Shown here piece after piece: positions 24,807-35,639 of a stretch of DNA of 64,000 nucleotides; position 1 is the first letter of the stretch; every line of letters begins with the position of its first letter. This DNA is from Taenia hydatigena. Taxonomy: Eukaryota; Platyhelminthes; Cestoda; Cyclophyllidea; Taeniidae. The notes beneath the pieces are model-generated. The model ran no database searches. It was given only the letters and a program-made list of their open reading frames with translations, and was not told the DNA's origin. The translations under genes and the position numbers were made by a program. Where the stretch lies: contig JADWOT020001577.1 of NCBI GenBank assembly GCA_036345935.2, positions 1,134,291 to 1,198,290 on the forward strand. The letters run 5' to 3'.

Positions 24807-25049
24807 GATGCTTGCTTGAACTCAGAATGGTAAGGACGCACATTTGAATGCATCGAGAAGAGGCATGCACTAGCGTCCTTCGATGAAGTCTTGATAGGGA
24901 CGAAAAGTACAGGCAGTAATTACAGATGTTCGACAAATAAAGTCTATCCGCAGGTGGTTTTTAATTTAATGCGGATTGATGTTTGAAATGAATTAACGCT
25001 TTGACGCAATTATATTCAGATCGGCTGTAGGTGAAATTGCCGTAAGATT

Positions 25050-26100
25050 GTCGTAGAGAAGCCGGTAAAAGGAAACAAATTGGTTAGGGAAGCGGAATAA
25101 TTGACATAATGAGCCATCTGCTTAGAACTACAGGCATTGTTAGTAGGGAACCTTAATAGTTCCTACAGCAAAGTACTGCGCAAACCCACCCACTTGCTCT
25201 TAAAAACAGGCTACTATAACAAAGCGTTACCTCACGAGCAAACGGCTGGTGAGCAGCACAAAATTATGCCAAGCATGTCCACTTCACAACATCATGTAGA
25301 GGGCTGCAGTTGTGGTGAATTTTGGATCGTAATTTTGGTCGTGATTGATTCCCTCGTCTTCTTAATCTCTGCTTGCTGCACCTCCGATGTAGCTAGGTAT
25401 CCATTTAATGGAGAAGCGATTAGCCAAGTGATCAACTAGAAAACACTTTGTCCAGCTTAGTTTGGATTGAGGGAAGTGGGCCAGAAATGCAGCGCAAGCA
25501 CTGGGAATAGAACGAAAAATGCAGCTCGGTGCCTTCGACTCTAAGAGAGCTGACATTGACAGCTGAATTGCATGCGACTTGCACGAGAGATCGCGTGAAT
25601 TGCCTTTAGCGTCGTCGGAAGCAGCTATCGGTCAATTACAAAGCATATCCAGGCCCAGTGTTTTATTCTGTTTGTTGTCCGTTTAGTAGAAGCACCACTA
25701 TGTTAGGAATGGAAACATGATTAAGATAAGGACTTCTATCCCAAGTAGACAAAAATAATAGCAGCAGCTATAAACTACCTTAAATCATATTTTTGCCACA
25801 AGGACACTGAGGGTGCTGACTTTGGGTGCGTCGAGGGACCTCCTAACACCCGGACAAGCAGATACCGCTAAGCAGTGACTTCAGTAGCGCCTTCACTATT
25901 ACCAATATCAGCCGATGCCTGTGAATGACCGGAGAATGGTAGGATACACGTGTACGAAACCGACGACTGACCTAATGGCGAAGACTGCCTTGGTAAGAAG
26001 GCTGTGCGATTTGGGCGGATTTATGGTGCTTGATTGATCTTTGAATTCAAGTAGCGGTACACCTCTGATGCATTTGAGACATTGGGAAGAGACCAGAGAG
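25050..26100. repeat. Family D repeat, copy 2
   Basis: Direct match to 40.13-41.28 kb. Its right end (25.9-26.08 kb) contains the decayed amine-oxidase-like exon border in minus orientation. Confidence 0.75.
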
Positions 26101-27150
26101 AAGTCGGGATCTCTTGAACATTCGTCAATCTGCAGTCAAGAAGAACTTGCTATCAACTTGCGAAGAAATTAAAACAATGCCTTTGGTTACTGCAAACACA
26201 TCCATTAAAAACTCGTAGTCACACGCTCGTTGTACGTTTTCGCGGTAATTGCAATCAGATGAATGAGAGAAAGCAGATGGATTGTTAGTGCAATGCCCGA
26301 TCAGTCATTCGCCAACTGCTTTTGCCTCCTTATTGGCATTCGCAACCTAAAATTGGCACCAAGAACAAGCGTGGGACACTGCATCTCTATTGACCTTCTT
26401 CTCGTCCCACTCGGGCTTCCCTTTAGTCATAGCTGGTGCTCAGTACTAGCTACTTGTTCCGTTGCATGCTGCCACAAGTGAATCAACCGTAGATCAGTAA
26501 GCATGCAAGTGAGAGGCTGATTATTGTCTCTAAAAAGACTGAGAATAAAAGCAGACTAAACTTGGAAGAATCGGCTTAGCATAGGTGAGATTGCAGCAGC
26601 AATGCGATAACTCGGGTCTTTTTGTACGCGACTTGCGTGGTGGATCGTGAATGCACAAGGTGTGATTGTGTCTGTCTTGCGTTGCAGTTGTTCTTCATGT
26701 TTCTCTATTTTGACCTCCTGCATTTTTATGCCGCCAATATTACTTTGAATTTACAGGCAGCAGCAGATCAACGCAACCAGACAAGCACTCAAGCAAATTA
26801 CAAAGGTGGTACAATTCTAATCTGTCATCCGCATAACTTTGTAAACATTTCTTTTCCTAGAATGTAGACCAAACAGTACTAAAAACTTTTACTTATGAAT
26901 GCTTTGATGACTTGCCAAGTCATTCTTACATTATATTCACCATCATGAGTGGGACATGTATTTGGTACTCTTTTGAAGGAATTTAGGCCACAAAACTACA
27001 AAGTGAAAAACGGTGTCCGAACAAAGCTCTTGATCAATTGACGCACAATAGCAGTTCGAAATACCCAAATAATGTGCCTCAACAAGCGTCGTCGTAATTT
27101 AAAAGAACACTTTTCGCTCATGAAATGTTTGAATGCTGATGAGCGCGCTT
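26100..27150. other. No gene seen
   Basis: Single-copy within the window as far as can be seen. Frames at 26263-26481 and 26622-26867 lack recognisable domains and splice support. Confidence 0.4.
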
Positions 27151-27712
27151 ACCAGCATTAGGATGGTAAAAGCTGTTCGCCATTCTGTTACCATGACTGT
27201 AATGTCCATTGTTGCTCCATTGTGGGTGAAGTAGAATAATATTTAGATTGCAATAAAATTGGGATCGTTGACGTAGCTACTGCCAATGTGTGCCAATCTT
27301 GAGGCGTGAGTGGGGCAAATGCGCTTACAAAAGGAAAAGGGCTTGCCTTCATTGATAGCGATTCCGTTTTCTTTTTCCCAGGCCTTCGCCATTTAAATTT
27401 TCAAAGCTTGGCTCGACGATTAGTAAACCATGCCTAAAATGTCGACCTGGTAAGGCAGACTCTGACAGCCAGGACTCTATATATGTCTGCGTCAGGACTC
27501 CCTTTCATCCCAAAGGCTTTTTTCATATATTCCCAGCTGTTCAGCTGTGTGTCTTGTCTGATTCTGTCCGGTTAAAATGGCAAATGTTGAGTAGGTTAGA
27601 ACATTAAAAGCAAATTCATCTTCCAGCTCTAAAACCATTTTGATGCAGTGCTTCCACTAAAGCCTATTAAAGCAACATGGGAGCAAACGGACAGAGTAAA
27701 TTAACAACTCGT

Positions 27713-27800
27713 ATTATCATCATTAGCCCACACATTGAGATTCTTGTCGTCAGCACCCGATACATATTCCACCAGCATCAAACGACAGGCACTTGATGCC
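27713..27800 (-). pseudogene. Frameshifted WD40 repeat
   Basis: One frame reads GIKCLSFDAGG and the next frame continues YVSGADDKNLNVWAND. Joined across a one-base shift they give a typical WD40 repeat (strand, turn, SG..D, VW). A homologous stretch at 59091-59173 (minus) has the same length and the same shift: GIKRLTFG in one frame, CISGAGNSDLSVWTN in the other. The shift therefore predates the duplication, or a splice event is hidden here. Confidence 0.4.
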
Positions 27801-27958
27801 GCAACAAGTGATAAATTGCCTCATCTCAATCAAAGGCGTAAAAGATACTCAATTGTGGGGACGCGAAATAGATTGAAGCTTAATACTGCTTGCCAATCTG
27901 CTGTTTAGCAGTAAAGATCAGTAGGATATTCCACTGCACACCTAATCATAGCGTGCAA

Positions 27959-28184
27959 CTAGCGCAAGACATGCAACGATGCTCCTGGACTGCGGCCTTT
28001 GGAATAACCAAAAACGCATCGGTCGTCTGTCGCTGCCATCGATTTGAATAAGCCCGATGCGACGGCGACTTCATCATTGCTGTTCAGAAGTGGGAATGCA
28101 TATCTGAGCATATTAATCCGGATTAGGCAACATTTTTGATTGTTGGTGAAGCCAGGTATGATAAGCTCGTCATGAAACCATGAA
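27959..28184 (-). CDS. Possible exon of a WD40-like propeller protein
   Basis: After a good acceptor (CTATTTTCGACGTAG) the minus frame runs for 75 codons without a stop, beginning SWFHDELIIPGFTN and later NDEVAVASGLFKSMAATDD and RCVFGYSKG. The VASG...MAATDDRCVFGY pattern looks like paired strands of a beta-propeller. Just downstream on the same strand (27713-27800) is a clearer WD40 repeat. No ATG start is required if this is an internal exon. The parent gene was not recognised. Confidence 0.35.
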
Positions 28185-29081
28185 CTACGTCGAAAATAGA
28201 GTGCAATTCAAGTGGCTCCATTTGCGATGATTGTAACTGGCCAATACATGAAAGCTGGCGGTCTATCAAAATGAGGCTCTTAATAATTTTTACTTTTGCT
28301 AAGAATTTTCCCAACGATCACTCTTCACCTCCTGCTTATTCGCGCGCAGTTTCTGCCAAGGGAAAAGACGAACTGTGTCAATAGCACACATTAATCAACT
28401 AACTACAATGCAAACAATTCCTTCTTAGAGCTTGTATATGTTGAATGCGTAGGAAGTGCTAGGATGCCTATGGAAAAGAAAGTTGTAAATAGGACTAGTG
28501 CAACTCTAGCTCACACGAGTCATTTCCTGCCACTACAGCATCTCGACAACTACACAAGTTTCCATTGAACTTCGACGCACGAGTATTAGACTGATTAATG
28601 ACGAACAACATTCACTCCATACTAGAGCTCATACTTTACCCAACCCTGATACCACAAAGCGTTTTGCAGGAACATATTAGCAAATCTTCAACAAAATTAT
28701 GGGGCTATTATTTTAACAGTAATTAGTCCTTTTCTCCCTTTCTAAATTTAAATCCTCAATGTGGTTATAGACGTTTAAAACCATCAACACACTCAGCTAG
28801 TCAGCATTAATGAAATCAAAGACACCTTTAAAAACCTTTACGGAGGCTTCTTCGTTGTCATGTCAGGGACTACGCATAAGGCAAATATCAAGATGTTTTT
28901 GCATACGAAAATGACAAAAAAGACAAGTCTAATGACCTTCACGTCACCTGATGCAGAATGCCCAAAATTCCAATTCCAATTAAAGAGCTTACTGGCTTGA
29001 CAAAATGCAAACATCTTGTGCTTCGAACCACTTCCTACCTCCGCTCCATGCTTCACGAGGCAAGTCATGCGTGCTTCTCAC

Positions 29082-29164
29082 CTCGGGTCCTAACAATGCC
29101 AGGCTTCGGGGGCGTTGCGTTTGCTGCGAGAGCATTATTTCGCTGGTCGGAGGATACTTGATTG
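29082..29164 (-). CDS. Candidate third exon, phase unresolved
   Basis: Acceptor TTACTGACGTTAG and donor CCCGAG/GTGAGA border 83 bases. The frame NQVSSDQRNNALAANATPPK then PGIVRTR is open well upstream of the acceptor, so the left border may lie elsewhere. Local base composition is richer in G+C than the surroundings, as often seen in exons. Confidence 0.25.
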
Positions 29165-29308
29165 CTAACGTCAGTAACACTGTTGTCATTAGAGCAGGTT
29201 TGTAGCATGGGACGCGCGTAACCTTGGCACATGAAAAAATCTTAAAGTTATGATGGGTATCACAAAATTCGAGTAGGCGGAATTTGGCTTTGGCATTGTT
29301 CCACTTAC

Positions 29309-29445
29309 AGTTTGAGCCATTTTTTCAACCGTAACCCGTGGGAAGTCGCGCGAAGGATGGAAACCAATGAGGGATGGCAGTGATTGAGTTGACTGGTAAG
29401 ATGTGCCCAGAGCAGCTTCTTCCCGCGTTTGACCTTGGCTGTCGC
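29309..29445 (-). CDS. Second exon of the glutamine/serine-rich gene
   Basis: A strong donor AAACT/GTAAGT ends it; the acceptor (ATTATGAAG) has a weak pyrimidine tract. In the phase carried from the previous exon it reads GDSQGQTREEAALGTSYQST, then QSLPSLIGFHPSRDFPRVTV. A third candidate exon at 29082-29164 (donor CCCGAG/GTGAGA, frame NQVSSDQRNNALAANATPPK) follows, but its phase does not fit, so the chain past 29309 is unresolved. Confidence 0.35.
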
Positions 29446-29555
29446 CTTCATAATGTGCACCATTAACATGTCAATATGGAAGCTAGAGAACATTAAGGCA
29501 CGTAAGCAAGTGAACAGAAACACAAATACTTCCCTCTACCTAGCAAAATGGCTAC

Positions 29556-29703
29556 CTTCTGCTTCTGGAGCTGTACTTCCCTGCAGTTGATTCAGTGGAG
29601 ATTCTCCCGATGCCTGTAAAAGGGGAACACTGACTGTGTTATACTGATTGCTGGCCACGGACATCACATTGCCCCAATAGGAATCGCCTTGATGGGACGT
29701 AGA
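29556..29703 (-). CDS. Glutamine/serine-rich exon of an unrecognised gene
   Basis: The minus-strand acceptor TGTCCATTCACCAG and donor CAGAAG/GTAGCC enclose 148 bases. The frame reads STSHQGDSYWGNVMSVASNQ, then YNTVSVPLLQASGESPLNQL. The low-complexity Q/S/N content resembles disordered regions of transcription regulators. The donor phase fits the exon at 29309-29445. Confidence 0.4.
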
Positions 29704-30714
29704 CTGGTGAATGGACAATGGCGATCAGTGAAAACTCGGTGATACGAGTTACTAATTCGCACCTTGCATAAAAGATGTAAATGTCATTTAAGTTGGTAAA
29801 ACGATTTTACAATATAAGTCATAATGCGTTCCTTTATTAAAAAAAAAAACAAAGTTACCTCGATGAGAAAAATTATAAGAACCCGCCGCATCTGTTAACA
29901 ACAGATGTGACCAAATTGATATCTGTGTTGGGAAGAGAATAAGCTAATGGAGATGGAAAGACACAATTCCTGCTAATTTCTGTCTCAGATCAAAATCCAT
30001 TATTTTATAAAAGGTAAGCATCTGTGACAAAATAGATGGATGTGGGAAACAACCTGATCTACTTGCATTTAAGCGGATTTTGGTGGATAAGTCGGTGGTG
30101 GCACAGTCGATGCTTAAACTGCAAAATGCGAACAGCAGGAGTCATTGATTTTAGGCGCTCAAGCCAACAAGAGAAATAATGCACAAACTTTGTGGTGTGA
30201 ATACGGTATGGCTCCTTTACACACTATGGACCAAATCAATAAATGTCACGGTTACTGTTTTGGACCGGTCAAGCCAAACTTAGTTTGCATGAGGGATACA
30301 CCCTAGCCGCGTCTACTACATCCATTAAAAATTGTAGGCATTTGGTCAAGTGGCAAGTGGAAGTCTTGACGGGGCATGGAAGGAGTGCCGAGAAAGCAAA
30401 AGGTTAAAAAGAGATTCATTAAGAAATACATGTGCAGGTGGGTGTGCAACTAGGAATTGACGGTTTTGGTGCTAGTTTTGTAAAATTATGTGGATAGTCG
30501 TAGGAGTATTTCTTGCGCCTACTTCGACTCACTTTCTTTAAAGTGAAAAGTAACACGAGCAATACTCTTTATCTATCACTTAAGTAGTTGCTGAGTTTCA
30601 TGCGTTTCTATAAGGACAGGGGAATCACTTCAGTCTCTCTTCATAATAGATTTTCAATGCGCTATTATTCGCTCACCCGAGTCCAAACATTGTACAATAC
30701 TTAAACGATCGCAA

Positions 30715-30999
30715 ATGGTATTGCAGTGTGAATCATGCTGCCCCGTAAATTCAACCTTCAACCCCCACTTAGGATCAAATCATGCAGTTTCATTGAGTTA
30801 CTCTTCCAATAAGGACGGTGAAAACAACTGTGTCCATAATATAGCTTATCCCTTGAGCGTTCTTTTGCGCAGCCTTTTTGTTGTCGCCCGATATGCGCCT
30901 TTAACCCATGAACCAAATTTAATTGAGATCTATTTAACGCTTCCTGCCTGGAAAGGACTACATCATTGTACCACAACGCGTCACGTGTCAAGTTTATGA
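30715..30999 (+). CDS. Open frame of unknown function
   Basis: A 94-codon frame. The acceptor-like ATGGTATTGCAG inside its start suggests an exon beginning CESCCPVNSTFNPHLGSNHA and continuing YPLSVLLRSLFVVARYAPLT. It lies outside the recognised duplications. Evidence is composition only. Confidence 0.2.
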   Translation: MVLQCESCCPVNSTFNPHLGSNHAVSLSYSSNKDGENNCVHNIAYPLSVLLRSLFVVARYAPLTHEPNLIEIYLTLPAWKGLHHCTTTRHVSSL

Positions 31000-31199
31000 T
31001 GTCTCATATCTTTTGCTATGGAATATGTTCTTAACAATACCAGAGATTGGCCCATTCAGATATAAGCAGACACCGACTACCGTTTTGTTTTTGGTGTAAT
31101 TAAGCCCGAAGGGACGAAAAGATGTTTTTAAGTGCTTATGCAAAATGTTGATGCGAGTTTAATCAAGGCACGAATGGAACCAGTACAAAGCAGAATAAA

Positions 31200-31293
31200 A
31201 TTAGGGAGGAACACGCAATCAATAGATGTTTGCATGATTATCAACGTGTCAACCAAACGATGGCAGCAATTCATGACATTGCCATCCATTCGT
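31200..31293 (-). CDS. Possible exon of unknown function
   Basis: After acceptor GTCGTTTCCAG the minus frame reads LRMDGNVMNCCHRLVDTLII, then MQTSIDCVFLPNF; a weak donor (TGTACTG/GTTCCA) follows slightly lower. There is no homologous copy to test it. Confidence 0.2.
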
Positions 31294-31859
31294 AGCTGGA
31301 AACGACTATGACCCTCACTCAAGAAGAGTCAGTTTTAACCAGAATTTGGGTATGATGAAGCTCCTCGAGAGCTCTTGCCATCGCATAAACCACTGTAAAG
31401 TGATGAGGCTTGAGGGTGAATAAATATTCTGATAGATGCATGAATTGCAAAACTTCTTGTTCTTGGTGTTAAAAGTCGAGTCGGGCAATCTCGTAGTCTA
31501 CTAGAGCTCTTCTTAAATGTTGTGATGGTCACGGTGTTGACAATCGCTTCTATGCTTGGAAGATGCGCACTGTTTGAAGCTTCTACAGTTGAAAATAACT
31601 TACTCGTGGTTACGAGAGCACAGGTACGTCTCATATGTGGTTTAACTACGGTTTCTGATGTGTCGATTATCTTCGGTCATGAGAATAACTTACACCTCTG
31701 AAGGGGGATCATTATTATCCGGTATTTGGCCGTCCTCTAACTGTTCGCGTAGAGCAAATCTCGTACTAACTGAGCATCAAACCACAGTGAAACTTATCAT
31801 TACACACACTACATGGATTATAGTGGTTGAACTGAGTAAGAATAGAGAATAGACCATAC

Positions 31860-33900
31860 TTCGTGCAAACGTAACACTTACCGCTTTTTTTTATTTGAGT
31901 GCTTTGACTTGGATAATATCTTGACATTCAACTCAATATTTTGTTTTCGACTTCTAAACGCTCGTGCGTGGGTAATAAATAGAGGCAAGCGGATGTAGCG
32001 TCTCCCACCATTTCTGCCCCTTTTAGGTGAAGAATCTACTTTTCGTTTGCCTGACACAAATTAAGGGCAGGTGCAATCAGTTGAAGAAGAAAATAAATTA
32101 ACCCAGGTGATTCCGGTGGGCATGGTCAACGCTTACAAATTCAGAGCTACCCTTTTCAAGTTGATTCGCTCATTCGGTGAATCAAAGCAACGCACATTTG
32201 ATGGCTTTCATAGATGGCGAACATCAAACGAACAATGATAGCGATGGCTCAGATAAGCATAACTGGCAATCAGCGAGGACAGTTCTCGTAGATGTTAGCA
32301 GTCATCTTAGACCCAAAATATTCTCGCGTGACAAACGGCGGGTAGTCTTGAAGATCATTCACCTCTAATTGAGAGCATCAAACCAGATCACGCTAGCGTT
32401 TAGTGATTGGATCGAATGCAAGGGCCAAAGGAATACACCAGCATGGGTGTTCTCGGCGAGCTGAGTGGTTACCATCCTGAAATCTGTTTCGCTGCATTGC
32501 TATCTCACCATCCAAACGGAATGCCTGTGTCACTTATTATATAATAATAGGTTCTCGAACGATAAGGAGCCAATATCACACAAACTGGTGCCCACAGCCT
32601 GTGTCATTACAGCAGCATGACTCCAACTGTCGTATGTAATGCATGTCGTAACTAGGTGGATGGGTGGAGTCATAGTGGCAAAACACAACCACAAGACATA
32701 TCAGCAACTTTACCATCCACCTATGAATTGTCTGCTACTGATAGGTAATGCATGCTGGAGGGTGCAACAAGGCTTACTGGCAAAGCGAAACAGTTCATTA
32801 CTACTGTACTGATGGGTCCAAAAGGAGAAGACAAGCAACTTTGGTGAAACCCACAGACACTGAATCACTTGTGATCAGTTCCAAAGCGGCTGCCACCTTC
32901 TCATCTGTCACAGTTTTATTGGCCTTTAAAATCCATCGAAATCTGAATGTACATGGACCCCGATTGTCTCTCTAGCTCATGTGCTTTTTACCTATGGCCA
33001 CTTGTGTACTTAGTCTTGGTAATCTTTGAATGAGGGTCGCATCACGTGATTGATGGAATTGGCTTCAAGGCATGCATGTCTTTCGTTTGTTAAGACACAA
33101 AGAGACAAGGGATATCAACTCAAAAGCCTCCATGCATAAAGCATCACGTCTTCACCACGGAGCACAGGCCGGTGGCAAAAGTATGGTGTGTAGCACATTT
33201 CGCATCACTGGGTCCCTCACAAGTCACTTCCATTGCATAATTGTCAATTGTGAGGGTGTGGGGATCCACCTACATTACGTAAAACACATATCGCAGCCCT
33301 TTTGCACTCCATAAATGCTCCCTTCAACTCATTCGTCATGGTCGGGAAAGAGCAAGCAGGGGCTCAGTAGGGTGGATCCCTTTAAATTTGGAGCACACTT
33401 GAGGCACTAAGACCAAGGGCTTATTATACAGCCAATGCAAAACCAATGTTACTAAGGGTGTAGTAAACAGCCAACACAAATTTTTTGATCGTATACGGCT
33501 ACTTATTTGGTCACAAGAGCCATCAATTGGTGCATTTCACATCCCATTCAAACTTACAAACCCTGTAAAGCACAGTACAAATATTAACTAAGCTACCCAA
33601 TCAATCATCTGTTTCCATACAACCACCATACAGCTTATAAGACGGCGGTATTTCCACTAGTGACTTAAATTTATCACAACTCGTAAGAAGAATATGGCCT
33701 ACGATGTGTCGCCATCATTCAAAGTCATGACATATATTGCAACCAAACCCTCATTCCTTCGCTTTCTTTACGCACGCATCCTGCATCAAATGAAATCACA
33801 CCGTCAAGTTTAAGGACCTAAGTTCCTCTAAACAACGATTGGTCTCACATCATAACCGTTCTTGCCGAGGAAGTCAAAAACACTTCTTATTATTGTAAGA
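31860..33900. other. No confident gene
   Basis: Single-copy sequence. The plus frame at 32177-32368 (NAHLMAFIDGEHQTNNDSDG) looks protein-like, but another overlapping frame after acceptor CAAATTCAG near 32142 is equally open. Nothing further can be supported. Confidence 0.3.
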
Positions 33901-34272
33901 GGACGAAAAATAACGGTTGAATGGTACTCGTGAATGAGGCAACACTTCAGATGAGGCGTGTTTGTGTTTATGGGTTAGCAGGAGAGTACTTCTCATGTGA
34001 ATCAGCGAAAAGCAAAGATTTTCCATTTCGTACAAAGGAAGAGAGGGAGAGAGAGTTTAAATCGGTAGTCGCAATGGAAGCAACGCAAACAGCACAGTGT
34101 AGCAACGAACGCAAGGCTGCAAGAAGGGGAGGTTGTGGCTCCAGCGGATGGTTAAATGTCCAGTGCTATGGGTCAGAGGTCCTTGAGGGTTAGGAGAATG
34201 GCTGTTTAGGTGAGAATTCCATGCAGCTTTCTCCTAATGTCATAAATTTGTTTTCATTACTAAATCACTCAC

Positions 34273-34411
34273 CTCACAACTACTATTTGCATAAATTAAA
34301 ACAAACTTTGAATTATTTTGTGCACCAAGATAATGAATAGACGAAGGTGTATGTAGTTCGTTATCCGAAAACCCAACAGCAGAGTAGAATCTAGTGAATG
34401 CGAACGTGGAC
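34273..34411 (-). CDS. Internal exon 3 of the same unrecognised gene
   Basis: Acceptor ATCCTCGAACAG, and donor TGTGAG/GTGAGT, a perfect consensus. The 139 bases stay open in the linked phase and read STFAFTRFYSAVGFSDNELH, then GAQNNSKFVLIYANSSCE. An alternative acceptor at 34391 (CATTCACTAG) would shorten it. The intron separating it from the micro-exon would be 53 bases, which suits a compact flatworm-type intron. The content suggests a secreted or extracellular domain; this is a guess from composition. Confidence 0.45.
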
Positions 34412-34464
34412 CTGTTCGAGGATATCAGTAGGCGTATCAATCACCAGAAAAGTGAGAGTATTAC

Positions 34465-34492
34465 CAACCTGCATGCGAATAATCTTTACCTC
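34465..34492 (-). CDS. Putative 28-base micro-exon of the same unrecognised gene
   Basis: It lies between acceptor CTTAATTTGTTAG and donor GGTTG/GTAATA. Its length fits the phases of its neighbours exactly: one base carried in, two carried out. It would encode GGKDYSHAG plus part of a tryptophan codon. Micro-exons are easy to imagine, so confidence is low. Confidence 0.25.
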
Positions 34493-35350
34493 CTAACAAA
34501 TTAAGAAGTACTTAATGATGAGGAAAGTCTTAGGACTCGCAGGATTAGGGAGTTTTACATACATGACGGTAACCGCACTTGAGAAAGCCTACTAACCATG
34601 CAACTGACATTACATAATCCACCTGCCAATCTCTGTTTGACAAGAACGGGTATGGCCCTTAAAACCTTTGAGTTCTATAAATCCAGGTCAATTTTAGTGA
34701 TCTTTGCTAGCTAATCGTGAGGGGGCGGCAGCGTAGTGGCCTGAGGTAGCGAACGATTTGAACCGAAATGGACTGCATGCCATAGAATGGGTTTAAAAGC
34801 ACGGTTTCAAGTGTCAAAGTGGCACTTCATGTAGTAGCATTGATAGAGCAATGCGCAGAAAGCTTTAAAAGGTTAATAATCAGGCTTAGAACGTGCTCAG
34901 ACTCACTCATTGCTGAAGCTCTTACACTTGTAGGAGAACCCATTCAAGTTAATGTGGTGAAAAAGCATATGAGCATCTGCATACGGATGAAAACGGCGCG
35001 AAGACAAGAGAATAATGCTTAAAGCACCTTTTAGGTGAATTGTAGTCAGAGTTCTGTCATCAAAGAGACGCGACATTCATTGTGAATCCAATTTATTAGC
35101 ATTTTTGAGTAGCGAGGTGAAAGCAGCCAAAAAACTTACTTGCACAGGCATCGGAAAGGTGAAAATCTGACTGTGTTTAGGTCACACAAACGCTTATTAA
35201 AAGAGCGAGTTGCAGCATGTTTGACACGAAGCACATAGGCGGATGGTCTGAGTTACTAGCCATATGGTTCCATTTCCTTAGCCACTACTTTCAAGCAGTC
35301 GTAGAAATCATTTACTATATCCACTTTCCTTGCAATTATGAGCGTCTCAC

Positions 35351-35455
35351 CTTTCACTGCAAATCCCACGGCATATCCTCTCTTCGAAAAAGCATATACC
35401 TTGATTCGAGAAATAATTATGGAGTCTTGCTTATATTTCGCCTTGTATTGCTCAT
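35351..35455 (-). CDS. Internal exon 1 of an unrecognised gene
   Basis: The minus-strand acceptor TTCTTGGCTTTACAG and donor GTGAAAG/GTGAGA border 105 bases. The frame reads EQYKAKYKQDSIIISRIKVY, then AFSKRGYAVGFAVK. The same frame is open without a stop from 35495 to 35256, 79 codons with lysine-rich, protein-like composition, so an unspliced reading is also possible. Phase analysis links it to exons at 34465-34492 and 34273-34411. No domain was recognised. Confidence 0.5.
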
Positions 35456-35639
35456 CTGTAAAGCCAAGAATGATATCAGCTGTGCCAATCCATCTTTAGA
35501 GTGGGATCGGTTGCAAACTGGCTGCATTTTGGGCGATTAGCTTTAAAATTTGCCACAATATTTTAGGAAAAGTAGGACACCGACAAGTTTTAAGCTTAAG
35601 CAAAACTAATATCAACAAAAGAGGGCCAGCACATATTTG

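Larger units (their letters stand above)
19650..24810. repeat. Left arm of the large inverted pair
   Basis: Reverse complement of 41.46-46.39 kb. Landmarks are 20.97-21.17 with 44.88-45.08 kb, 21.3-21.5 with 44.6-44.75 kb, 24.54-24.60 with 41.87-41.93 kb and 24.69-24.79 with 41.48-41.58 kb. It contains family B. Confidence 0.85.
27150..28400. repeat. Direct duplication with WD40-like fragments, copy 1
   Basis: Matches 58.45-59.72 kb in order: 27.32-27.39 with 58.71-58.77 kb, 27.47-27.59 with 58.85-58.97 kb, 27.71-27.80 with 59.09-59.17 kb, 28.28-28.35 with 59.64-59.71 kb. Confidence 0.6.

Noticed and set aside
29839..29852. A short poly-A run that might mark a retroposed gene
   Set aside because: Only about twelve A residues, with no intronless gene copy upstream and no target-site duplication seen.
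33921..34193. Plus-strand frame of 90 codons with charged, arginine-rich content
   Set aside because: It lies opposite a candidate acceptor-bordered minus frame (CCCCTTCTTGCAG near 34.12 kb) and has no domain; likely a shadow or untranslated sequence.
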